NCBI GenBank assembly: GCA_964589175.1
Contig: CAZPRY010000030.1
Span: 1-50,374, forward strand
DNA length: 50,374 bases
Origin: CAZPRY01 sp964589175
Lineage (GTDB): Bacteria; Fidelibacterota; UBA2242
Direction: 5' to 3'
A program made the translations under genes and the position numbers. Of this stretch, positions 1-6,386 are shown piece after piece. Under the pieces are notes generated by a model that was not told where the DNA came from, did no database searches, and worked only from the letters and a program-made list of their open reading frames with translations. How positions within the stretch are numbered: position 1 is the stretch's first letter; each line of letters begins with the position of its first letter.

Positions 1-189
1 AGATTGATCGAATCCCATCATCACAAGTCTCCTGCGGAGGACATAAAAGCAGAATGACGCCCCCGCAACTTCATACCCTTAATCGCTCTACAGAAAGGTA
101 CATCACTGAGAATCCTTCCGGCATTTCCTATGCCTGAATTTGTCGATCAATTTTATCTGGAATATGCAGTTGCTATGAAAAAGTATAGA
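1..189. other. Left edge, no gene assigned
   Basis: In plus frame 1 an open frame enters from outside the window and ends at a TGA at about 55-57. It could be the last 18 codons of an upstream gene, but the fragment is too short to identify. The remaining bases up to the stop of the HEPN gene hold no supported feature; a 48-codon plus-strand frame (129-275) overlaps the HEPN gene antisense and has no visible ribosome binding site. Confidence 0.3.
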
Positions 190-600
190 CTATTGGAGTT
201 CCGAAAGCTTATTATGAAGAAATGTGGAAATATCGCTTATGAAACTCCTTGCTTTTTGGATATAGTCAGAGATTAAGTCCTCTTCGGGTACAGCCAAATC
301 TATGTAATCGAATTTCTGACGATATTCGAAGACTTTATTATATAGTTTTCCGGATTCCTTCGGGAATAATCCACTCTTAATGTATTCTTTATTAAAATAT
401 CCCTTTACCAGACCATGTTTTCCAAACGATTGTTCGTCCAAAATCAATAATGCCTGCACAGCATAAAACATCGAATAGTAAATCCGGTTCATTGCCGGAA
501 TAAGCATGCCATTCCTGTACATTAGTACGGCTGCCTCCAAAGATTCTTCTGCACGCTCCATCCGATATTTGATAAGGATCAATTTCTCGGATTTATTCAA
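190..600 (-). CDS. HEPN domain protein (UPF0332-like), toxin-type partner of MNT
   Basis: This 136-residue, all-helical protein matches the HEPN family of the UPF0332 type. The helix with N-R-I-Y-Y-S-M-F-Y-A (about residues 37-46), the K-H-G-L-V-K-G motif (about 62-68) and the E-Y-R-Q-K-F-D-Y segment (about 92-99) are all in family order. The canonical HEPN ribonuclease signature R-x4-6-H is not visible, so RNase activity cannot be assumed. The start is TTG at 600-598, sharing four bases (TTGA) with the stop of the upstream nucleotidyltransferase, and a G-A-A-G-G-G-G ribosome binding site lies 7 nt upstream inside that gene. Translational coupling is therefore likely. HEPN/MNT pairs are known as toxin-antitoxin modules in which the nucleotidyltransferase silences the HEPN protein; applying that here is inference. 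Confidence 0.85.
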   Translation of the reverse strand: MNKSEKLILIKYRMERAEESLEAAVLMYRNGMLIPAMNRIYYSMFYAVQALLILDEQSFGKHGLVKGYFNKEYIKSGLFPKESGKLYNKVFEYRQKFDYIDLAVPEEDLISDYIQKARSFISDISTFLHNKLSELQ

Positions 601-899
601 ATCGGCACCCCTTCTCTTTCAATATTTGAGTAGATCGGAATATTTATCGTAGCATCTTTGGGCAATACAATTACATCGATCAAACAATCATATTTCAATT
701 CTAGATCGTAGGCTATGTCGAACAACTCTTCCTCGATCTGCCGGCTAATTTCCGGCAATCTCACCAGTATATCTATATCCGATTGCTTTGATGAATCTCC
801 CCGGGCGGAGGAACCAAACAATTTAATGTCGGCGACTTGGTTTCTGCTCAGCACTTTTTGTTTGAACTCTTGAGTGATATTTTGAATGCGTGTATTCAT
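597..899 (-). CDS. MNT-type minimal nucleotidyltransferase (antitoxin-type)
   Basis: This 100-residue protein has the complete minimal nucleotidyltransferase signature. G29-S30 is followed by exactly ten residues and then D41-x-D43 (motif GSx10DxD), and the third metal-binding carboxylate is probably D74 in I-D-V-I-V-L. The length is typical of MNT antitoxins. Known relatives transfer AMP to, or otherwise neutralise, a HEPN partner encoded next to them. The ATG at 899-897 is preceded by GAGGT at 7 nt spacing, a good ribosome binding site. The HEPN gene follows with a four-base overlap, so the two form a bicistronic unit. Such modules are mobile and common in genomic islands; whether this one is active cannot be judged from sequence. 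Confidence 0.88.
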   Translation of the reverse strand: MNTRIQNITQEFKQKVLSRNQVADIKLFGSSARGDSSKQSDIDILVRLPEISRQIEEELFDIAYDLELKYDCLIDVIVLPKDATINIPIYSNIEREGVPI

Positions 900-962
900 T
901 AAAATTACCTCATCTTACTTGCCGGGAAGCTAACCTCAAGCATTCAATATATCAATCCTTTT

Positions 963-992
963 ATTATGCTGACGATGTCTATGATAGCTCAA
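963..992 (-). promoter_or_regulatory. Candidate promoter of the MNT-HEPN pair
   Basis: Reading the minus strand, TTGAGC (992-987) and CATAAT (968-963) are separated by 18 nt, about 65 nt upstream of the MNT start. The -10 matches the sigma70 consensus at five of six positions and the -35 at four. Confidence 0.35.
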
Positions 993-1174
993 TGATAACT
1001 TGCATTTAAAAAATTGAATCTAATTGGATGCAATTATGAGTGACTGCATTACGTTGTTGGTGTCGGCTTTAGCGATTTCTCAGTCACTTCGTTCCTTCGA
1101 AATGACGATGCCGGGGGGGAAGTTCTCTCTATCAGCAATGACAATTTCCGGTGGAGCATTTCTCTGTATTCCAC

Positions 1175-1203
1175 CTTGTCGCGGCGCTGAGCACCGCGAC
1201 AAG
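1175..1203. repeat. Near-perfect 29-bp palindrome
   Basis: CTTGTCGCGGCGCT (1175-1188) pairs with AGCACCGCGACAAG (1190-1203) at 13 of 14 positions around a single central base. It could be a REP-type unit, a hairpin in RNA, or an operator. It lies 41 bp upstream of the -35 box of the 7TM-PAS gene. No T-run follows it, so it is not a classical terminator. Confidence 0.6.
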
Positions 1204-1243
1204 TGAACCGTGAAGTTTTGTTTGTTTGTAGGGAAATCAATAT

Positions 1244-1272
1244 TTGACTTCAATACGAAAATTTGTTATAAT
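1244..1272 (+). promoter_or_regulatory. Strong sigma70-like promoter of the 7TM-PAS gene
   Basis: TTGACT (1244-1249), a 17-nt spacer, and TATAAT (1267-1272): five of six and six of six consensus matches with ideal spacing. The predicted transcript start is near 1279, giving a leader of about 95 nt before the ATG at 1376. Confidence 0.75.
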
Positions 1273-1375
1273 GATGACGGATGTATCGGCTTAATACAAT
1301 CGAATAAGTCTTGCCTTGGTAATACGGCTTTCAGGCTTCATTATTTTGTACTGAGAATTTAATCAGGTTTTGCAA

Positions 1376-2845
1376 ATGTGGAATTTTAATCTGGTATCTG
1401 TGCCGATGTTCGTTGCGGCCCTGGTATGTTTCCTGATAGCCGGGAAGGCCTGGGCGAGCCGTAAATCCCCCGGAGCGATGCCGATTGTTTTTCTTATGCT
1501 CAGTATTGCCGAGTGGCTGATCGTCTATGGAATCTGGCTCATGTGCATGGATCGGGATCTCAAACTGCTGATAGCCAAGATCGAATATGCCGGGGTTGTT
1601 GCGGTTCCGGTGGGTTGGCTGATCCTGGCTTTTGATTATACCGAACAGAGGCGCTGGCTGCGCAAGCGACGCCTGATTCCCATCCTGGCGGTCCCCGTCA
1701 TTACCCTGGCTCTCGTCTGGACAAATGATTTTCACAGGCTCATCTGGGATTCATGGACATTCTATACGCATGGAGGACTGCTTTTAACAAATCTTCGCTA
1801 TGGAATCGGATTCTGGATATATACGGCTTTTTCCTATACCTTCCTTCTGGTCGGGAGTATCATCATTTTTCGCTTTGTGCTCACCTCACCGGTGATTTAC
1901 CGCTGGCAGGCCGGCATGCTGATCAGCGCCATGATCCTGCCGTGGATCGGCAATGTGATTTATGTGTTCAAACTCGGATTATTTCAGGGCATCGACCTGA
2001 CCCCGCTGGCTTTCACCGGCTCCGGCATTTTACTGGCGGTGGGAATCTTCCGCTTACGTCTTCTGGACATTGTCCCGATCGCGCGCAGGCAGTTGATCGA
2101 GAGTATGCGCGATGTAATCATGATCGTGGACGACAAAGGTTTTATCATTGAAATGAATCCGGCCGCTCTGGATATGCTTCGTTCCAAACAACGCGCCATC
2201 ATCGGAAAGTCGGTTGAAGATGTCTTTTCAGACAGACCGGAACTGCTGGACATTTTGCGGACCGAGGGCGAATTCGAGCAAGAGGTTCCACTCGTTCTCG
2301 GCGATGAGCAGTACTGGTTCGATGTCAGAATTTTTCCGCTGCGGAGCAAACCCGGACGCATATCCGGCCGGATTATCACTCTGAAAGATATTACCCGGCG
2401 GATCAAATCCGAAGAGAAACTGAAAATGCTGCATGAACAGTTCAAAGAGGTTAATCGGAAATTGACCTTGGCTTATTCCGAAACAAAGGCTCAGAAAGAT
2501 TCGCTGAACAGCCTGATGCAGAGGGAAAACGCGGTATTTTTGCTGACCAACCAGGGTGATATTCTGGGAGTCACGAACCAGGCAATTAACCTCACGGACC
2601 GGACACGCATGGAGCTGATTAATGCCAATATATACGATTTTTTGGAGGCCAGGTCGCGGGTGCGCATGAAACAATCCATCCGGCACGCCCAGGTGGAGAG
2701 CACCTATAAATTACTGGTCGATTTCAATGTCCTTGGCCTTGGTTCGAGAAAATTTGAGGTAAAACTGACCGCCCTGAATATGGAAAAAGAGAAACGCATT
2801 CTGGCCGTGTTCTATAATTACTATGAAGAGCCGGCTGCAATCTGA
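1376..2845 (+). CDS. 7TM-PAS-PAS sensor protein without a kinase domain
   Basis: This 489-residue membrane protein has seven hydrophobic segments in about residues 5-225, resembling the N-terminal 7TM region of bacterial histidine kinases (HisKA_7TM type). A PAS domain follows (about 240-350: I-M-I-V-D-D-K-G-F-I-I-E-M-N-P-A), then a charged coiled-coil linker (about 350-385) and a second PAS-like domain (about 388-480). The protein stops there: no DHp, HATPase, GGDEF or other output domain is present, and the next gene converges 26 bp downstream, so no missing exon-like piece lies in another frame. I chose ATG 1376 over the in-frame TTG 1370 because an AGG ribosome binding site sits 8 nt before the ATG but only 2 nt before the TTG. 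It may signal by protein contact with a separate kinase; that is inference. Confidence 0.85.
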   Translation: MWNFNLVSVPMFVAALVCFLIAGKAWASRKSPGAMPIVFLMLSIAEWLIVYGIWLMCMDRDLKLLIAKIEYAGVVAVPVGWLILAFDYTEQRRWLRKRRLIPILAVPVITLALVWTNDFHRLIWDSWTFYTHGGLLLTNLRYGIGFWIYTAFSYTFLLVGSIIIFRFVLTSPVIYRWQAGMLISAMILPWIGNVIYVFKLGLFQGIDLTPLAFTGSGILLAVGIFRLRLLDIVPIARRQLIESMRDVIMIVDDKGFIIEMNPAALDMLRSKQRAIIGKSVEDVFSDRPELLDILRTEGEFEQEVPLVLGDEQYWFDVRIFPLRSKPGRISGRIITLKDITRRIKSEEKLKMLHEQFKEVNRKLTLAYSETKAQKDSLNSLMQRENAVFLLTNQGDILGVTNQAINLTDRTRMELINANIYDFLEARSRVRMKQSIRHAQVESTYKLLVDFNVLGLGSRKFEVKLTALNMEKEKRILAVFYNYYEEPAAI

Positions 2846-2871
2846 CTGGCGTTGATCTTCCCGCCTGAGAA

Positions 2872-3399
2872 TCAGTGCCGGTAGTCCGCTATTCCCCGCG
2901 CGGCGACAATCTCCCCGAAATAGATCCGATGATAATCCTTTTGCGGATAAAGGCTGTCTGTAGCCGGATCCAGGAAATGGGATGGATCGATATCCTGCCA
3001 GTAGACTTTTTTGCATTCCAGGATTAGCTCGGCCTCGTCGTAAGCAGGCGCTGTAATAATTTGCGATGGGCAGGGCGTAAGCCCGGATTCCTTGATTTTA
3101 TCGCTGTCGCGGCCCGACCGGCTGCCCAGGAAATTGAGGGCTTTACGATACTGTTTCGGGAATGCGCAGAGTGTGAATGAATCGTAGCGATTCATGAACT
3201 CGAAGGTATAGCGGGTTGGTCGGACGACCACCTGCGCAAATGGTTTGCTCCACATCGATCCGATACTGCCCCAGCCGACCGTCATGCTGTTGAAGTGATC
3301 TTTTTGAAAATCGCCGCTGGTCAGCAGCAGACATTTTATATGCCAGAGGGAAAAGGGCAGGATTTTTAGATTTTCCGGTGCAATTTCTATGAGATTCAT
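2872..3399 (-). CDS. Flavin reductase-like (FMN-binding split barrel) protein
   Basis: This 175-residue protein belongs to the flavin reductase-like / flavoredoxin group. The family's FMN-contact stretch is visible near residues 36-70 (N-S-M-T-V-G-W-G-S-I-G, then W-S-K-P and V-R-P-T-R-Y-T), and the C-terminal part carries H-R-I-Y-F-G-E-I-V-A. Members bind FMN and either reduce it with NAD(P)H or act as electron carriers; the physiological partner here is unknown. The start at 3399 is preceded by AGGAAG at about 8 nt. A longer frame upstream would run into the transporter gene and lacks a ribosome binding site. The transporter stop lies 34 bp upstream, so both genes probably share a transcript. 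Confidence 0.85.
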   Translation of the reverse strand: MNLIEIAPENLKILPFSLWHIKCLLLTSGDFQKDHFNSMTVGWGSIGSMWSKPFAQVVVRPTRYTFEFMNRYDSFTLCAFPKQYRKALNFLGSRSGRDSDKIKESGLTPCPSQIITAPAYDEAELILECKKVYWQDIDPSHFLDPATDSLYPQKDYHRIYFGEIVAARGIADYRH

Positions 3400-3433
3400 A
3401 CTGCGCTTCCTTTCTCGATACGTTTGATGATAA

Positions 3434-4411
3434 CTAAATGAAAAACAGGGCAACTCCGCCGACGGCGATGAGCGCACCGATACCTTCTTTAAGAGTCACT
3501 TTTTCCCCGAAGAGCAGGATCGCCGGCGGAATGATCAGCAGCGGAACGATGGCCATGATGGTCGAGGCGATACCGGTTGCGGTATTTTGAATAGCCAGCA
3601 GCGACAGCGAAACGCCCAGAAACGGCCCGAAGAAAGATCCCAGGGAAATACGCGCCATTGCTCCCCGGTTCCGAAGCGCGCTTCTCATCCGGTCCCAACC
3701 GCGAATCACAAAGAAAAGAGGAACGAAACCCAATATCCCGGCCATGATCCGGATCTGGGTGGCGGCGAAGGGATTGTAATCCCCCATGCCGAATTTGCTG
3801 AAAATCAGGCCGATCGCCTGCCCCAGGGCCCCGCCGAACGCGAATAAGATGCCTGAAACCGGGTGAGCCAATTTTACCAGTTTTGGACCCGGATTTCTCT
3901 CCAGCGTGACAAGCGCAATTCCAGCGACGGTCAGAGCCATGCCCAGCAAATCCTGCCTTGACAGTGTTTCGTGCAGAAACAGCCAGCCGATGGCAGCCGT
4001 AATCGGGGGCGCAAGGGCCATCATCAGCATTGAAATGCGTGCTCCCACGACCACGAAGGCCTGGAAAAGGAAAAGATCCCCGAGCGTAAAACCGATGATG
4101 CCGGACACGGAGAGCCATATCCAGGCTTTTGCGGGGGCATCCGTCGGCAGCAGCAATCCGCGATAAGCGAGGGTGAACAGGCTGATGAAGACGAATCCGA
4201 GTGCCAGACGGATGAAGTTAACCGATAGCGAACCGACACGCTTGCCGGCGGCTTCAAATGATAAAGCGGTAATCGCCCAGCAGATGGATGTCATCAGTGC
4301 GGCGAGTTCGCCGAGATGGGATTGGATCGTAATTGGCTCCGGAATTAGCGTTGAGTATGTTTGAGAATCAAAAAACGTAGGAATAATAGCAATTATTTCA
4401 TGGATTTCCAA
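3434..4411 (-). CDS. EamA / DMT-superfamily transporter
   Basis: A roughly 325-residue protein with about ten hydrophobic segments arranged as two tandem EamA domains (about residues 34-150 and 185-325). Each ends in the typical pattern of a Leu/Gly-rich helix after a short E-x-hydrophobic turn (L-F-L-H-E-T-L-S and L-F-G-E-K-V-T-L). This is the usual architecture of inner-membrane drug/metabolite exporters; the substrate cannot be read from sequence. The start is uncertain. The frame opens with TTG at 4411 without a clear ribosome binding site, and the first membrane helix begins only near residue 33, so the true N-terminus could be shorter. It is followed by the flavin reductase-like gene after 34 bp. 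Confidence 0.88.
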   Translation of the reverse strand: MEIHEIIAIIPTFFDSQTYSTLIPEPITIQSHLGELAALMTSICWAITALSFEAAGKRVGSLSVNFIRLALGFVFISLFTLAYRGLLLPTDAPAKAWIWLSVSGIIGFTLGDLFLFQAFVVVGARISMLMMALAPPITAAIGWLFLHETLSRQDLLGMALTVAGIALVTLERNPGPKLVKLAHPVSGILFAFGGALGQAIGLIFSKFGMGDYNPFAATQIRIMAGILGFVPLFFVIRGWDRMRSALRNRGAMARISLGSFFGPFLGVSLSLLAIQNTATGIASTIMAIVPLLIIPPAILLFGEKVTLKEGIGALIAVGGVALFFI

Positions 4412-4490
4412 CGGCTATCAGGATTAAGACAAGGACATGTATATTGCTGAACAGCATGACAATTTCCCGTAAAGATCCCGATCATCATAT

Positions 4491-4513
4491 GCTATTCCTG
4501 GAAGGTGAATAGC
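4491..4513. repeat. Inverted repeat upstream of the EamA gene
   Basis: GCTATTC and GAATAGC form a perfect 7-bp inverted repeat around 9 nt, about 80 bp upstream of the EamA frame and 74 bp beyond the gatC-gatB stop. There is no T-run on either side, so an operator is as likely as a transcript-end hairpin. Confidence 0.35.
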
Positions 4514-4586
4514 ATTGGTTTAAATTGTGGAGATAATGAATTACGAATGACCGATGGCCCCGATCAGCCGCATCCCTCTGCTTCAA

Positions 4587-6353
4587 TTACAGTTTTTTCT
4601 TGAGCAGCTGGTTGACCAGCCCGGGATTGGCCTTACCGCCGGATTTGCGCATGACCTGCCCAATCAGGAATCCGAGGACCTTGGTTTTACCGCCCCGGTA
4701 TTCCCGGATTTGATCAGGATGCTCGCCAATAACATCATCCACGATTTTCTCAATTTCATCCCGGTCACTGATTTGCCTGAAACCTTCGTTTTCGATCAGC
4801 TCAAGCAACGGCAGACGCTTCTCAAACGCTTTCGCCAGTACTTCGGAACCGATATTGTTACTGATCTCACCGCGATCGATCCGGGTGAGGAAATCGGAAA
4901 AATCCGCCGGCGAGATGTGAATATCGGAAAAGTCCGTCGTGTGCGAAAGCAATTTGTTGAAGAACCAGTTTGCGGCCGTTTTGGATTGGGAGTAATGCTC
5001 CAGAATTTCTTCGAAATAACGGGCATAAGCGGGATTGGTCATCAGCAAGCGAGCCTGATCATCCGGTAAATTGTATTTCTGCGTGTAGTGTCTTTTTTTC
5101 TCAAGCGGCGTTTCCGGTACGCTGGCTTTGAGTTCCTCGATCATTTCTTTTTCCACGATCAGCGGGAGAAGGTCCGGATCCGGGAAATATTTATAATCGT
5201 GAGATTCCTCCTTGGAACGTAATTGGTGTGTGCGTTGCGAACTCTCATCCCAGAGCCTGGTTTCCTGTTCGATGGAGCGTCCCATCCGGGTGATTTTCAC
5301 CTGCCGGTCGATTTCGAACGCCAGGGCTTTTTCGACGGCCTTAAAGGAATTCATGTTCTTTATTTCGGTTTTGGTGCCGAGTTCGGTAACGCCCCTGGGA
5401 CGGATGGATACGTTGGCGTCGCAGCGCAGGCTGCCTTCTTCCAGGTTCCCGTCGCAAATTCCGAGCGAGACGAGAATCGTGCGCAACATGATGACGAATT
5501 CACGCGCTTCTTCGGGACTGCTGATATCCGGTTCGCTGACGATTTCGATCAACGGAACACTGGAGCGGTTGTAATCCACGGCGCTGGCTTTGGAACCCCA
5601 GATGCCCGGGGCGCCGACGTGTACCATCTTGCCGGCATCCTCTTCGATATGGATGCGGTTGAGGTGGATTTTTTTGAGCTTGCCGTCGGTTTCAACTTCG
5701 ACGTAGCCTTCGCTGCAGATCGGCTCCTCGAATTGAGATATCTGGTAGCCTTTGGGCAGATCGGGATAAAAATAGTTTTTGCGGGCGAAGATCGAGCGCT
5801 CGTTGATCCGGCAATTCATCGTCAGGCCGGCCAACACAGCCATGCGTACGGCCTCTTTGTTGAGAACCGGCAATACGCCGGGCTGACCGCTGCAGACGGG
5901 GCAGGTGTTCTCGTTGGGCGCCTTGCCGAACTCGGTGGAGCAATTGCAGAAAAGCTTCGACTTTGTTTTCAACTGGGCGTGGATTTCGAGGCCGATCACC
6001 GTCTCGAAGTCCGTAAATTCGCGCACGAGCTTGGTACTCTGTTCGACCTCTTTTTCCTCACCTACCCGGCCGCGCTGCGGCGGAACGAGATAAGCGCTTC
6101 CCTCGAGAACCGGGCCGTTACTGAGCATCTCCTGCAGTCTGTCCCAATGCCGGGCTTGGTCTTCGCGCACCGTCGCACTTTTTTCGACGGCATGGCTGGC
6201 AGGCGTCAGATTCTCACAGTCGGCGTTATTGATGATGGCGGCATATTCGAGAAATTCGGCAATTTCCTCTTCGAATACCTTCTTTTCTTCTTCGTCCGGT
6301 TCGAGATAGGCCAGTTTTATTAAATTATCGATATCGATCTGTTTTTTGGTCAT
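4587..6353 (-). CDS. gatB: GatC-GatB fusion, Asp-tRNA(Asn)/Glu-tRNA(Gln) amidotransferase subunits C+B
   Basis: A 588-residue fusion. Residues about 1-100 are a GatC domain (I-D-N-L-I-K-L-A-Y-L-E-P, then N-A-D-C-E-N-L-T-P, V-R-E-D-Q, and V-L-E-G-S-A-Y-L-V-P-P). Residues about 113-588 are full-length GatB, opening F-E-T-V-I-G-L-E-I-H-A-Q-L, with the zinc cysteines C-N-C and C-P-V-C, the tRNA kinase pocket region, and the helical tail ending K-A-N-P-G-L-V-N-Q-L-L. GatB phosphorylates mischarged Asp-/Glu-tRNA and transfers ammonia supplied by GatA; GatC normally is a separate small linker subunit. No stop or frame change interrupts the join. The ATG at 6353 has AGGA 8 nt upstream and follows the GatA-AspRS stop by 33 bp, so the two form an operon. 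Confidence 0.93.
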   Translation of the reverse strand: MTKKQIDIDNLIKLAYLEPDEEEKKVFEEEIAEFLEYAAIINNADCENLTPASHAVEKSATVREDQARHWDRLQEMLSNGPVLEGSAYLVPPQRGRVGEEKEVEQSTKLVREFTDFETVIGLEIHAQLKTKSKLFCNCSTEFGKAPNENTCPVCSGQPGVLPVLNKEAVRMAVLAGLTMNCRINERSIFARKNYFYPDLPKGYQISQFEEPICSEGYVEVETDGKLKKIHLNRIHIEEDAGKMVHVGAPGIWGSKASAVDYNRSSVPLIEIVSEPDISSPEEAREFVIMLRTILVSLGICDGNLEEGSLRCDANVSIRPRGVTELGTKTEIKNMNSFKAVEKALAFEIDRQVKITRMGRSIEQETRLWDESSQRTHQLRSKEESHDYKYFPDPDLLPLIVEKEMIEELKASVPETPLEKKRHYTQKYNLPDDQARLLMTNPAYARYFEEILEHYSQSKTAANWFFNKLLSHTTDFSDIHISPADFSDFLTRIDRGEISNNIGSEVLAKAFEKRLPLLELIENEGFRQISDRDEIEKIVDDVIGEHPDQIREYRGGKTKVLGFLIGQVMRKSGGKANPGLVNQLLKKKL

Positions 6354-6386
6354 GATTCGGGTCCTGTTCGTTTTTTGAACATCATA

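Larger units (their letters stand above)
900..1375. other. Divergent spacer between MNT-HEPN and the 7TM-PAS gene
   Basis: This 476-bp gap contains the regulatory sites listed separately. The part at about 1070-1205 looks like a dispersed non-coding repeat: a short stretch reading T-T-C-T-C-A-G-T-C-A-C-T-T-C-G-T-T-C followed by C-G-A-A-A-T-G-A-C-G, of the kind scattered between genes in many bacteria, then a long palindrome. Short open frames on both strands here have no ribosome binding site and no recognisable product. Confidence 0.5.

Noticed and set aside
1024..1206. 60-codon plus-strand frame in the spacer before the 7TM-PAS gene
   Set aside because: No ribosome binding site, runs through a dispersed repeat and palindrome, product not protein-like.
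5223..6323. 366-codon plus-strand open frame
   Set aside because: Antisense shadow of the GatC-GatB gene, which is unambiguous by homology.
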